Below are positions 17,083-26,019 of a stretch of 53,872 nt of DNA, piece by piece (positions within the stretch are counted from its first letter, which is position 1; each line of letters begins with the position of its first letter). The stretch lies in NCBI GenBank assembly GCA_964499935.1, contig CAZCMS010000003.1, positions 1 through 53,872 of the forward strand, written 5' to 3'. A program made the position numbers and the translations under genes. Below the pieces are notes generated by a model, which saw only the letters and a program-made list of their open reading frames with translations, ran no database searches and had not been told where the DNA came from. Origin of the DNA: CALBGR01 sp964499935. GTDB lineage: Bacteria; Patescibacteriota; Saccharimonadia; Saccharimonadales; UBA4665.

Positions 17083-17090
17083 CTAGTCAC

Positions 17091-17096
17091 AGTATA
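17091..17096 (-). promoter_or_regulatory. -10 box of the HAD gene, near-leaderless
   Basis: TATACT on the minus strand followed by 8 nt and the ATG at 17082; the expected start site is within 1-2 nt of the start codon. Confidence 0.5.
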
Positions 17097-17135
17097 GAGC
17101 ATAACCAGAAAAAGAACGAGTCTTACCTAACGGAA

Positions 17136-18035
17136 TTATGGACGAAGCAAGCCTACAAATACTTGCCAGGTAGCCACAGTGAGTAGCACAAACAGAAGCA
17201 CACTGTAAGCACGTTCTGTGCGTAGGTAATCTGTTTTTTGGACACTTTTCCTGTACTTTCCATACATCATACCAAGTAATACGACATGAAGTGCAAATAC
17301 ACTTCCCACCGTACTGTAGACGTATGCTGGGATATTACCACTACCGTAGACGTTAGCCGACACAAGCGTACCAATTACTGCCACCCAAGGAGTTAATGCA
17401 GCAACAGCACCAATTGTATATATGAGTCGACGACGATTTTTACCTTGTCCATACACCTCTATTGCTAGTCCAGAGAGGCTCGCAAGAATGGTTAATGCAA
17501 CAAATGCGAATAATAATGAGATGTCGTATACCCCGACAAGCAATGCGATAACGACCGCAACCCCGGATGATATCACACCATACCCTGCCCAACGCAATCG
17601 GTTAACTTCTGCTTGCAACTCTTTTTCGTATCGAGAGCGATATGAAGTTGCATACACAACATGTACTATTGCAGCAAGTACCAAAATTCCCGCAAGAAGA
17701 TACAAAAGATTGATATCAAATAAATGCCTTGTGGCGAGTGCTAATACAGGATCTTCGTCTGGCTTGCTTACAAATGTATCTTTAGTAAGATAATTAATCG
17801 TTACTGGCAATGAAGCTGCTTTTCCTGCGACAACCAGCGCTATTGCCTGTAATATATACAAAAATGCGACCCACTTATTCCATGCGTGAAGCGAAGCAAT
17901 CGACAACTTCTCCTTCGGCGTTGCTGCGACAGTTTTTACGTTTTCTGATGTAACTTTTTTTGTTCCTTTATTTGCGCTTGCAGCTTTTACTGCAGGCTTT
18001 TTTGTCTTTTTTGAAGTGACTGCTTTTTTAACCAT
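17136..18035 (-). CDS. Heliorhodopsin-family seven-helix protein lacking the retinal-binding lysine
   Basis: 299 residues from the ATG at 18035. A Lys/Ala-rich N-terminal arm (1-45) precedes seven helices. From memory of heliorhodopsin 48C12 the whole core aligns: helix A and the following loop (WNKWVAFLYILQ, SLPVTINYL), RLRWAGYG in helix C, GVYDI, ALTPWVAVIGTLV in helix E, PAYVYS, and TERAYSVLLF with ATWQVFVGLL in helix G. The Schiff-base lysine (K241 in 48C12) aligns with Leu285, and the counterion glutamate (E107) with Gly151. Helix G has no lysine, so a covalent retinal pigment is not expected. Function unknown. A -10 box lies 6 nt before this ATG with no Shine-Dalgarno, which argues against an in-frame start 9 codons upstream. 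Confidence 0.85.
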   Translation of the reverse strand: MVKKAVTSKKTKKPAVKAASANKGTKKVTSENVKTVAATPKEKLSIASLHAWNKWVAFLYILQAIALVVAGKAASLPVTINYLTKDTFVSKPDEDPVLALATRHLFDINLLYLLAGILVLAAIVHVVYATSYRSRYEKELQAEVNRLRWAGYGVISSGVAVVIALLVGVYDISLLFAFVALTILASLSGLAIEVYGQGKNRRRLIYTIGAVAALTPWVAVIGTLVSANVYGSGNIPAYVYSTVGSVFALHVVLLGMMYGKYRKSVQKTDYLRTERAYSVLLFVLLTVATWQVFVGLLRP

Positions 18036-18041
18036 ATCGTC

Positions 18042-18047
18042 ACTATA
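18042..18047 (-). promoter_or_regulatory. Extended -10 of the heliorhodopsin-like gene, leaderless
   Basis: TGC-TATAGT on the minus strand, then 6 nt (GACGAT), then the ATG at 18035. The spacing is identical to serS, the nuclease gene and frr. Confidence 0.6.
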
Positions 18048-18144
18048 GCATCTTTTTCCCACTTGTGCTTAGAAACTGCTTGCAAAACACCGTAAATCAG
18101 CTTACGCTTATGCTTATAGCGATATTTAATACAGGAGAAGAGTT

Positions 18145-18711
18145 ATGGCCAAGTCTAGTCAAACAGACCAGCTCGAAACAAAATTAAATGAAATATTTGT
18201 AAAAAATGCACCTGCACTGCCAAAAGGTGGCAAGGATTTTCTTGTGCAGTATATTCCCTACCTTTCATTACTGGGAGGTATTTTCAGCCTATGGAGCGCG
18301 TGGAATATCTGGCACTGGGCTCATCAGGCTAATAAATATATTGATGCGGTAAACCAATGGGGCGCAGCCCTTGGAGTTGATCCAGTACAAACGAGTCGCT
18401 GGAGCGTTATGCTCTGGGTTTCGCTCGCTATCTTGGCGTTACTCGGTGTGATTTATATTCTTGCCTACAAGCCTCTTAAGGATCGAAAAAAAGCCGGCTG
18501 GAATCTATTATTCTACGCCTTACTTATAGGTGTTGCACATGGCATTGTCGGCATTTTTATAGACAACTACGGCAGTGGATTTGGTGGGTTCATCGGATCA
18601 CTCATAGGATTTGCTATTGGTGGCTACCTACTCTTCCAAATCCGTGATGCGTATCTTGGCAAAAAAGTTGCTGCAAAAACTGCAGAAAAACCAGCAGTTA
18701 AAAAATCGTAA
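18145..18711 (+). CDS. Four-helix membrane protein of unknown function
   Basis: 188 residues. A cytoplasmic arm of about 35 residues is followed by helices at about 36-58, 88-110, 120-140 and 146-168 (glycine-rich, SGFGGFIGSLIGFAIGGYLL), then a Lys/Ala tail (AAKTAEKPAVKKS). The tail resembles the Lys/Ala-rich N-terminal arm of the divergent heliorhodopsin-like protein. I recognise no family. AGGAGA lies 7 nt before the ATG, so unlike its divergent neighbour it has a normal leader. A strong terminator follows. Confidence 0.75.
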   Translation: MAKSSQTDQLETKLNEIFVKNAPALPKGGKDFLVQYIPYLSLLGGIFSLWSAWNIWHWAHQANKYIDAVNQWGAALGVDPVQTSRWSVMLWVSLAILALLGVIYILAYKPLKDRKKAGWNLLFYALLIGVAHGIVGIFIDNYGSGFGGFIGSLIGFAIGGYLLFQIRDAYLGKKVAAKTAEKPAVKKS

Positions 18712-18732
18712 CTACAGCACGTTTGTTCTAAG

Positions 18733-18760
18733 AAAGCAGCTCTTCGGAGCTGCTTTATTT
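18733..18760. terminator. Terminator hairpin with TTCG tetraloop
   Basis: A perfect 10-bp stem AAAGCAGCTC / GAGCTGCTTT closed by TTCG and followed by ATTTT. It lies between the convergent genes at 18145 and 18797 and can serve both directions. Confidence 0.9.
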
Positions 18761-18796
18761 TGAGCTAAAGTATAGGTACTGCAATCATAGTAGATT

Positions 18797-20320
18797 TTAG
18801 GTAAGGTTAAGTTCGGGGTAGATAGTTTTAGTTACTTCGTCTACTTCGCTACGGAGCTGAGGGAATGGCACACCTTCGCGAGCTGTTACGCCTTCGAGCA
18901 TCCAGAAGAGCCGTTCACTATTTCCGTAACCACAGGCTGGTGGCATGCCGTATTCAAGCGCTTCGACAAAATCTATATCCAACATCATTGCCTCTTCATC
19001 GCCTGCATCGCGCATACGTTGCTGCTCGGCAAAACGCTCCAGTTGGTCAACAGGATCATTAAGCTCACTGTATGCCTTACAAGCTTCAGTGCCACCTAAA
19101 AGTAAGTTAAACTGCTCACTCAACCGTGAGTCTTTCGCCTGAGATTTAGCAAGTGGCTGCAAGAACGTTGGCACATCAACCAAAAATGCTGGACCAGCAA
19201 TCTCCACCCTAATCTTTTTCCACAGCTTATCAATACAGCGGTTAACATTATCGGCTTTTTCTACTTCGATATTATTTGCTTTTACTGCTGCCTGCACTTC
19301 TTCGAGTGTCGTATCAAAAACGTCAATGTTATATCGGTCTTTTATTACACCTACAAAACTAACTTCTGGCCAATCGGTATCATCAGCGCCAAGATCAATT
19401 TCTTGCCCGTTCGCCAATGCAAACTGCCTAGTACCCCAGGTTTTATCTGCAATTTCACGAACCATTTGCTGTGTCAGCTTCATACCATCGCGCCAATCGG
19501 CGTATGCCCAATACCATTCCATTGCCACATGCTCGGGCAAATGCTCGTCTGAATAATTTTCATTACGGAATCGTGGACCAATGTCATACACTTTTTCATA
19601 TCCCGCAACAAGCAATCGCTTTAGTGGCAACTCATGGCTAATACGTAGGTAGAAATCCTGATCGAGCGCATCCATATGCGTCACAAATGGGCTTGCGTCT
19701 GCCCCTCCGGCAGTATGCTCTAAAACTGGAATATTAATTTCTATAAACCCGTTTTGATTCAAAAAATCCCTTGTTGCCTGCCAAAACTTACTACGACGAA
19801 TAAACCGTTGGCGCACATCTTCGTTTACATTCATATCGACATAACGTCGCCTCAGGCGTTCTTCTTTATTCGTAAAGCCATCTTGTTTTGTCGGTAATGG
19901 TCGTAGCGATTTTGTAAGTAAACGGAGACATGAAATCTCTACCGATATTTCACCAGTTTGAGTTTTTATGACCTTGCCGGTGGCCTCAATAAAATCACCC
20001 GAGTCAAGCAAGGAAATATCATCTATTAATAGTTCGCTGTTCTCCCTGTTTGCTTCTGTAGTCTGGCCAGCTCGCCAGAATAACTGCACTTCACCACCAT
20101 CATCTTTAATTACAATGAATGCAATCTTGCCAAACTTCCTAATTGAAACTATACGACCAAGAGCTGTAACCGTTTGCCCTTCAAGTTCGTCAAAATCAGC
20201 AATAATATGCTGCGTATCGTGCGTCCGGTGCGCACTCGCCGGGTATGCGTCCATACCGAGCTCTTTTAAGTCCTGTAGTTTTCGTAAGCGCTCATCGCGC
20301 AATTCTTTTAGTGTAGCCAT
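18797..20320 (-). CDS. lysS: Lysyl-tRNA synthetase (class II)
   Basis: 507 residues, normal length. The N-terminal OB-fold anticodon-binding domain spans about 55-145. The class II core has motif 2 around FRNENYSDEHLPEHVAMEWYW and motif 3 near GYGNSERLFWMLEG. It charges tRNA-Lys in the cytoplasm. A pair of short AT-rich -10-like boxes (TATACC, TATATC) lies 3-10 nt before the ATG, and no Shine-Dalgarno is present, so the leader is probably very short. It lies downstream of greA with a 92-nt spacer that contains no clear terminator. Confidence 0.95.
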   Translation of the reverse strand: MATLKELRDERLRKLQDLKELGMDAYPASAHRTHDTQHIIADFDELEGQTVTALGRIVSIRKFGKIAFIVIKDDGGEVQLFWRAGQTTEANRENSELLIDDISLLDSGDFIEATGKVIKTQTGEISVEISCLRLLTKSLRPLPTKQDGFTNKEERLRRRYVDMNVNEDVRQRFIRRSKFWQATRDFLNQNGFIEINIPVLEHTAGGADASPFVTHMDALDQDFYLRISHELPLKRLLVAGYEKVYDIGPRFRNENYSDEHLPEHVAMEWYWAYADWRDGMKLTQQMVREIADKTWGTRQFALANGQEIDLGADDTDWPEVSFVGVIKDRYNIDVFDTTLEEVQAAVKANNIEVEKADNVNRCIDKLWKKIRVEIAGPAFLVDVPTFLQPLAKSQAKDSRLSEQFNLLLGGTEACKAYSELNDPVDQLERFAEQQRMRDAGDEEAMMLDIDFVEALEYGMPPACGYGNSERLFWMLEGVTAREGVPFPQLRSEVDEVTKTIYPELNLT

Positions 20321-20412
20321 ATAGATATAGGGTATAGGTTTTTATAGTTGTGGTCTAGTATTTTAATGCTCGTTACAGCAGCACTAGCTACATGATAAGA
20401 CCTAAGAAACAG

Positions 20413-20877
20413 CTACTTTATGTGCGTAACTGTATAGGTTGTTGTTTCGGCTGGAGTTTTGATCTCAACCTCTTCGCCTTCTTTTTTATTCAATAACGCT
20501 TGACCTATTGGTGACTCGTCAGAGATTTTACCTTCTAGGGGATCGGCCTCTACCGTTCCGACTACCTGGAATTCTTTTGTTTTACCGTCCTTGTCTGTAA
20601 GTGTAACGATTGAGCCAAGCTGTACTTTACTGTCACCTTTTGGCGCCTTAATCACCTCGACATTTGCAAGGATATGCTCAAGCTCACTGATACGTGCTTC
20701 GTTCTTCTCCTGCTCTTGACGTGCAAGTTGATACTCTGCATTTTCACTCAAATCGCCAAATTCACGTGCAGTCTTAATACGATCAGCAACTTCACTACGC
20801 TCAGCTATAAGATGATCTAGCTCTGCTTGTAATTCTTTAATGCCTGATTCTGTTAGTCTAAATGGCTTACTTATCAT
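20413..20877 (-). CDS. greA: Transcription elongation factor GreA
   Basis: 154 residues from the ATG at 20877 (MISKPFRLTESGIKELQAEL), chosen because AAAGGA lies 9 nt upstream and the sequence matches the usual GreA start; a start 12 codons earlier would absorb that ribosome site. The coiled coil has GDLSENAEYQLARQEQ at its tip with the acidic residues that trigger RNA cleavage in backtracked RNA polymerase. The C-terminal FKBP-like domain follows (SDESPIGQALLNKKEGEEVEIKTP). It is 51 nt downstream of proS. Confidence 0.94.
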   Translation of the reverse strand: MISKPFRLTESGIKELQAELDHLIAERSEVADRIKTAREFGDLSENAEYQLARQEQEKNEARISELEHILANVEVIKAPKGDSKVQLGSIVTLTDKDGKTKEFQVVGTVEADPLEGKISDESPIGQALLNKKEGEEVEIKTPAETTTYTVTHIK

Positions 20878-20928
20878 AATGTTTTTTCCTTTCGTTATCT
20901 GTTGTTTCTTCAATGTACGGTACGTTTG

Positions 20929-22185
20929 TTATTGCTGACTAAATTTTGTTAAAAATTCTTTCGAACTCATCATGACAGTTTCCCCACCAACGCGCTGTTT
21001 GATTTCTAACTGTCCAGCAGCAATAGTTTTATTACTTATGACAACACGATACGGTATGCCGAGCAGGTCTGCATCGGCAAATTTTTCCCCGGGCCGTATG
21101 TCACGGTCGTCATATAATACCTCAACCCCATTTTGAGTCAAGACCTTATACAAAGAATCTGCTGCTTCTTTCACTGCATCGTCAGTACCAATACCCGCAA
21201 TATATACCTTTGCGGGCGCAATACTCTCTGGCCACACAAGTCCTTTGTCATCAGAAAAATGCTCGGCCAACACACCCATGAGGCGACTTACTCCTATGCC
21301 ATAACACCCCATAATAATAGGCTGCTGCTCTCCGTTTTCATCTGTGTAATAGACGTCAAGTGCGTCAGTATACTTACTCTCCAAATGGAAGGTGTTACCT
21401 ACCTCCACACCCCTCTTTTCGACTAACTTATCTCGTTCCAGACCAAGTTTTTGCAGATTCTCATCCGTCATAATTTCTTCGTTTATAGCAATCTTTTTTG
21501 CTTCATCAACATATATTTTGTCTTCACCGACCGGGCTTAATGTCTGGAACTCATCACTAAACTGCGATGTAAATATTCCGCCATCCGCATACGTTCTATA
21601 TGTTATATCACCTATACCGAGTCGTTTGTACACCTTGTGATATGCTTCGACTACCTTTTCATATACTTCCTGATGATCACTTTGATTACGACTAAATGAA
21701 TACATGTCTTTCATTAAAAATTCACGTCCACGCAGTAAGCCACTCTTAGCCCTCAGCTCATTTCGGAATTTATTCTGAATCTGATAGACGCAGAATGGAA
21801 GATCTTTATACGAACTAAGGTAATCCCTCACCGCATCTACAATTGGCTCTTCGTGCGTTAAGCCTACTCCCAATTCAGTACCGTTGGCTAGCTTTGTCTT
21901 AAACCAATTGTCTACTTTGGCATCATCCCAGCGATCAGTTTTTTCCCAAATCTCACGTGGTTGCAATGTCGTCATTGCGACTTCTTGTCCGCCAACTGTA
22001 TTCATTTCCTCGCGAACGACTTTTTTGATATTTTCGAGCACTCTCAGCCCGAGTGGCAAATAGGCATATACACCGGCCATTTCTTTATGGATAAAACCAG
22101 CCTGAATCAAAAGTTGTGCGTTCCTAGCCTCTTCATCTGCAGGCATGGTTTTGGATGTTTTCGTAAATAGTTGTGATAGTCTCAT
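20929..22185 (-). CDS. proS: Prolyl-tRNA synthetase, short form without editing domain
   Basis: 418 residues. Class II motifs are visible: motif 2 in FRNELRAKSGLLRGREFLMKD and motif 3 in GCYGIGVSRLMGVLAEH. The anticodon-binding domain is at the C-terminus. The bacterial form of E. coli is about 570 residues because of an editing insertion between motifs 2 and 3; here that stretch is only about 110 residues, so the enzyme probably cannot clear Ala-tRNA-Pro in cis. No stand-alone YbaK-type editor is in this window. AGGA lies 7-8 nt before the ATG. Confidence 0.94.
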   Translation of the reverse strand: MRLSQLFTKTSKTMPADEEARNAQLLIQAGFIHKEMAGVYAYLPLGLRVLENIKKVVREEMNTVGGQEVAMTTLQPREIWEKTDRWDDAKVDNWFKTKLANGTELGVGLTHEEPIVDAVRDYLSSYKDLPFCVYQIQNKFRNELRAKSGLLRGREFLMKDMYSFSRNQSDHQEVYEKVVEAYHKVYKRLGIGDITYRTYADGGIFTSQFSDEFQTLSPVGEDKIYVDEAKKIAINEEIMTDENLQKLGLERDKLVEKRGVEVGNTFHLESKYTDALDVYYTDENGEQQPIIMGCYGIGVSRLMGVLAEHFSDDKGLVWPESIAPAKVYIAGIGTDDAVKEAADSLYKVLTQNGVEVLYDDRDIRPGEKFADADLLGIPYRVVISNKTIAAGQLEIKQRVGGETVMMSSKEFLTKFSQQ

Positions 22186-22293
22186 AAGTTTTCCTGTATA
22201 TATTTATTGATTAGCGATTTTTGAAGTACAGACTTTACCGGCAGGCCGGAGTGACAGGAATAAGATATATGAGTACTCTTAACTTCATGGCTA

Positions 22294-23070
22294 CTATTGT
22301 ACTACATTAAACAAGATCACAAAGGCCACAAAATTCTTCAATGCATGCACCCCTACACCAGCCCAAATTGTACCAGTTTTTTCGCGTAAATAAACGAGCA
22401 TTAGTGACAAGATAAATGTATCGATAGCAGCGACCCACAACAAGGCATTACCTGAGCCAAACTGAAGGTGTGCAGCGCCAAACAATATGCTCACAGCAAA
22501 CGCTGCAGCATACTTTGGTAATACGTCCTTAAATCGTGTATACAAAAATCCTCTAAAAAGTATCTCTTCCACAATTGGAGGCAGCACTACAAGCGCCATG
22601 AATGCACAAACTATCCCAATACCTGTTGTTGAGGTATCAAACCCAATTTCTTGCTTTTGCTCAAAATCTAACGGCGCAATCTGCTTAACCAAGAGTATGA
22701 CCACAATGTATGCAACGTAATACGCAAATAAGCCTAAGATTACATATTGGATATCCTGCCACCGAGGCTTCTTGAGCCCGATTGTTCGCCAGGTTTTTCG
22801 AGTGAACTTTAGGAGTCCTATAATGGCCGATATAACAATTATTTCAGTGATGAGTACATAAACAAATTGCGCCACTGCTGAGCCTTCCAGCCACTGCTGA
22901 GCCTGGCTTGACGACATCCCTACAGCACTTACACCAAACCATAAAAACACTACTGCAATTGTTGGTGGCACAATGTATAAAATAAGCCCGATAATGAATG
23001 TCGAGACAACTGAATAGGCTTTTAGTAACAGATGGACCTTAGGTAGTGCTTTAGAAGAATCGTCTGACAT
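22294..23070 (-). CDS. CPBP family intramembrane (CAAX-like) metalloprotease
   Basis: 258 residues with about seven membrane helices. The family motifs are present: EEILFRGFLYTRF (EExxxR) and FGAAHLQFG (FxxxH), with a late HALKNF. CPBP proteases cut within membranes and are often linked to bacteriocin immunity or surface-protein maturation. Its start lies inside the end of rseP (20-nt overlap), so it is translationally coupled to another intramembrane protease. The substrate is unknown. Confidence 0.85.
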   Translation of the reverse strand: MSDDSSKALPKVHLLLKAYSVVSTFIIGLILYIVPPTIAVVFLWFGVSAVGMSSSQAQQWLEGSAVAQFVYVLITEIIVISAIIGLLKFTRKTWRTIGLKKPRWQDIQYVILGLFAYYVAYIVVILLVKQIAPLDFEQKQEIGFDTSTTGIGIVCAFMALVVLPPIVEEILFRGFLYTRFKDVLPKYAAAFAVSILFGAAHLQFGSGNALLWVAAIDTFILSLMLVYLREKTGTIWAGVGVHALKNFVAFVILFNVVQ

Positions 23071-24172
23071 CGACTATAGATATTAATATAATGAGTCCGA
23101 TCAAAAACAAGAAGCCAGCACCATGAATTCCTTCTTCTACTTCTTTGGTTAGTGGTTTGTTGATAGCTCTCGAAACAAGCAAAACGAACAACCGGCCTCC
23201 GTCAAGCGCAGGAATTGGCAACGCATTCATAATCGCAAGACTCAGTGAAATAATTGCAATCACCATAATAATAAATTGAATTCCCAGTAAGGTACCTTGC
23301 TTCAGCACTACAAATATACCTACTGGTCCGGACACTTGTTCACTTGCCTTCTGTGTATCTCCGTGGAACAGACTACTAATCGCCGTGCCTAAGCCCTGGA
23401 ACGTAAGAACCGTAAATTGCTTAATTAATCCTGCTGCAACAATTGGCGCAGACCAAGTTGACTTCTGTAAGGTATATTCGGTTGGAGAAACCCCTAAGTA
23501 TCCCTTAGGTGTATCTGTCTTTTTGCTTTTAGTAACCTCGTCATTACTTAACAATGTTGCTGTGCCTGTCTTTTTATCACCGCTTGCGATATAAGTGATC
23601 TCGACTTTTTTCCCGGCATATTTCTTTGTTACGTCGGGTAATGATTCAGCCGTCTCTATAGCGGACGCCTTTTGGCCAGGAAGCCCTATAGATGCAATGA
23701 CATCGCCTTGATCGATTCCTGCTTTGGCTGCTGGAGATTTTTGAGCAACTTGCGCAGCAAGTACTTCGTTTTTAGTGACTTTAGTGTCGCTCTGAATTGT
23801 AAATTGGTTATCAACAAGCTTTGGCATACCAACAAGTGCCAGAAGTGTTAGTAGCGCGAATGCTGTTAGTAAGTTCATCGCTACGCCCGCCATCATAATT
23901 TTTGTCTTTACCCACGTCGAAGCAGCACCAAAAGTTCCCGGACGACGATCCTCGTCATTCTCACCTTTGAGTTTTACAAATCCACCTAATGGTAGCCAGT
24001 TTAAGGTGTATTCTGTGCCGTTCTTTTTGGTTAAAATCTTAGCCCGAGGCGGGAAAAACAGCCCAAACTCCTCGACCTCAACGCCATTACGACGAGCAGC
24101 GATAAAATGACCCCACTCGTGCACCAAGATAAGCGCAATAAATAATACAATCCCCAAAATAAGTAACATCAT
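23051..24172 (-). CDS. rseP: RseP/S2P-type site-2 intramembrane metalloprotease
   Basis: 373 residues. The zinc motif HExxH is seen as LVHEWGHFIAARRNG near the N-terminus (about 17-31), one PDZ domain is in the middle (AAQVAQKSPAAKAGIDQGDVI, about 135-155), and the second metal motif is in NALPIPALDGGRL near the C-terminus. S2P enzymes cut membrane-embedded segments in regulated proteolysis and signal-peptide clearance. Its place between prs/uppS and proS matches the conserved uppS-cdsA-rseP-proS order, minus cdsA. A TATAAT box 9 nt before the ATG suggests a near-leaderless start. Confidence 0.93.
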   Translation of the reverse strand: MMLLILGIVLFIALILVHEWGHFIAARRNGVEVEEFGLFFPPRAKILTKKNGTEYTLNWLPLGGFVKLKGENDEDRRPGTFGAASTWVKTKIMMAGVAMNLLTAFALLTLLALVGMPKLVDNQFTIQSDTKVTKNEVLAAQVAQKSPAAKAGIDQGDVIASIGLPGQKASAIETAESLPDVTKKYAGKKVEITYIASGDKKTGTATLLSNDEVTKSKKTDTPKGYLGVSPTEYTLQKSTWSAPIVAAGLIKQFTVLTFQGLGTAISSLFHGDTQKASEQVSGPVGIFVVLKQGTLLGIQFIIMVIAIISLSLAIMNALPIPALDGGRLFVLLVSRAINKPLTKEVEEGIHGAGFLFLIGLIILISIVDVRRFF

Positions 24173-24181
24173 ACGATGATT

Positions 24182-24187
24182 ATTATA
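24182..24187 (-). promoter_or_regulatory. -10 box of rseP, near-leaderless
   Basis: GG-TATAAT on the minus strand, 9 nt before the ATG at 24172 (a second in-frame ATG follows directly). No Shine-Dalgarno is seen. Confidence 0.45.
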
Positions 24188-24217
24188 CCTTACCTAAACT
24201 CTTACAACTATTAAATT

Positions 24218-25246
24218 CTAGTTGTGGTTACGCCCTTCAAATAATCTAGAAACCGAACCATCTGTGGCAACCTCCATAATAGCCCTGCCTACAATAGGCG
24301 CTATAGTCTCTACGTGAAGTTGCGCGCCTAACTCTTGCTGTCTCTTTTTTAGGGGTAATGTATCGGTCACCACAACCATATCTAAATCTGATTGGCGAAT
24401 ATTCTCGACTGCAGCCCCTGACAAAACACCATGAGTTGCCACGGCTACGATACTTTGAGCCCCCTGACCCCGTAATGTTCCTGCTGCAAGTCGCAATGTT
24501 CCTGCAGTATCGATCATATCGTCAATAATGACGCAATGCTTTGCAGCAACCTCCCCTACAAGGCCGAGGCTTTCTACTCCACTTTCCTGACGTCGCTTAT
24601 TAACCACAGCATAATCAGCTCCAAGGTGGCTCGCGTATGCTTCGGTAATCTTTGCACGTCCTGCGTCTGGAGCAACCATAACGAAGTCTTTTGGATCTGC
24701 ATCACCAATATGTCCTTTGATCCATTTTCTCAATACTGGTTCTGCAGTAAGATGATCAAATGGCTTTTTTGTAAATCCTTGAATCTGTCCAGAGTGTAGA
24801 TCGACACTCATAATGCGATCTGCTCTGTCGGTACTGGTCATAATATCTGCAAGTACTGCAGCACTGATTGGCTCTCTTCCAGCTGCCTTGCGATCTTGAC
24901 GAGCGTACGGAAAATAAGGAGCGACTAACGTAACACTCCGTGCTGAAGCTCGTACCGCAGCATCTATCATAATGAGTGACTCTAGTACTGCATCATTCAC
25001 GGACCAATCTTTGTGGCAGTCATCTTCGCCCGCAAACTTATACCCAAAACTTTGTACTATAAATAAATCAGCACCTCGTACAGATTCTTTAAATCGTGGT
25101 CTGACTTCAGTGTTGGAGAACTGTTTATGGTCGACTGCGACCTCTTGAACCCCTGCTGCTTCTGCAATTTCAGTGGCTAAACGTGGATAAGTGCTTCCGC
25201 TTGCAATATACACATTTTCAAGTGAAAGTTCCTCAGGTCTAGACAT
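24218..25246 (-). CDS. prs: Ribose-phosphate pyrophosphokinase (PRPP synthetase)
   Basis: 342 residues. Family motifs: VAPYFPYARQDRKAAGREP (ATP-binding loop), VDLHSGQIQGF, and the PRPP loop IIDDMIDTAGTLRLAA. The enzyme makes PRPP from ribose 5-phosphate and ATP for nucleotide synthesis or salvage. It is slightly longer than the usual ~315 residues because of small insertions (AGEDDCHKDWSVND). AGGAGA lies just before the ATG. It sits between uppS and rseP, where many genomes carry cdsA. Confidence 0.94.
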   Translation of the reverse strand: MSRPEELSLENVYIASGSTYPRLATEIAEAAGVQEVAVDHKQFSNTEVRPRFKESVRGADLFIVQSFGYKFAGEDDCHKDWSVNDAVLESLIMIDAAVRASARSVTLVAPYFPYARQDRKAAGREPISAAVLADIMTSTDRADRIMSVDLHSGQIQGFTKKPFDHLTAEPVLRKWIKGHIGDADPKDFVMVAPDAGRAKITEAYASHLGADYAVVNKRRQESGVESLGLVGEVAAKHCVIIDDMIDTAGTLRLAAGTLRGQGAQSIVAVATHGVLSGAAVENIRQSDLDMVVVTDTLPLKKRQQELGAQLHVETIAPIVGRAIMEVATDGSVSRLFEGRNHN

Positions 25247-25332
25247 TCTCTCCTACGCTTCCTCTCTTAGATTTAAATACTTTCTTGCCCAAACCCTATT
25301 CTTAATTAGATCTTAACACAGGCAATACGTAA

Positions 25333-26019
25333 TTACACACCAAAGCGACGACCACGATGAGCATATTCATTAATCGCCTTCTGTAAGTCTTCAGGAGTGA
25401 AGTCAGGCCAGTGCTTATCGACAAAATATAGTTCGCTGTACGCTACGCGCCAAAGCATAAAATTACTCAATCGTTGCTCTCCAGACGTACGAATAAGTAA
25501 ATCTACTGCTGGAACTTGAGGCTGATACAGATACGATGCAAAGAGATCTTCTGTGACATCTTCCGAGCTAATATTATTAGTTATCATTTTTTTAGCAGCC
25601 TCAACAAGTTCTTGCCGACCACCATAATTAAAACAGATTGCTAATGTTCCTTTGGCATTATGTTTGGTTTTTTGCTCCGCTTTTTCAATTGCCTTTAAGA
25701 TATTGTCATCTAGATTGTCGCGCTCACCCAGGAAAATAACTTTCACTCCTGCTGAGTTAAACTCGTCCATATACTTATCAACTCCACGCACCAGTAATTT
25801 CATAAGGTGACCGATTTCCTCTTTAGTGCGTTGCCAGTTTTCAGAAGAAAACGCATACGCACTTACGGTCTTCACGCCACTTTCAAATGCAGCTTTTGAA
25901 ATTGCACGGAGATTTTCTTGTCCAGCTGCATGACCTTGGCGAGCAGACAGCCCGTTCTCTTTTGCCCAACGGCGATTGCCGTCCATAATAATTCCTACAT
26001 GATTAGGTACTTGACTCAT
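25333..26019 (-). CDS. uppS: Undecaprenyl diphosphate synthase (cis-prenyltransferase)
   Basis: 228 residues. MDGNRRWAKENGLSARQGH near the N-terminus is the diphosphate-binding signature, and LLIRTSGEQRLSNFMLWRVA near the C-terminus is the second conserved block. It extends farnesyl or geranyl diphosphate to the C55 lipid carrier used for peptidoglycan and wall polymers. Its ATG overlaps the stop of the upstream trans-prenyltransferase (ATGA), so precursor and product enzymes are translationally coupled. GAGGAG lies 3 nt before the ATG. Confidence 0.95.
   Translation of the reverse strand: MSQVPNHVGIIMDGNRRWAKENGLSARQGHAAGQENLRAISKAAFESGVKTVSAYAFSSENWQRTKEEIGHLMKLLVRGVDKYMDEFNSAGVKVIFLGERDNLDDNILKAIEKAEQKTKHNAKGTLAICFNYGGRQELVEAAKKMITNNISSEDVTEDLFASYLYQPQVPAVDLLIRTSGEQRLSNFMLWRVAYSELYFVDKHWPDFTPEDLQKAINEYAHRGRRFGV

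Noticed and set aside
17136..18062. A photoactive rhodopsin or light-driven pump
   Set aside because: The overall match is to heliorhodopsins, but the retinal lysine and the counterion are both missing, so no pigment function can be claimed.
22230..22290. CCGG...CCGG hairpin between proS and the CPBP gene as a terminator
   Set aside because: Only a 4-bp GC stem plus weak outer pairing and no clear T-run in the right place; too weak to list as a feature.
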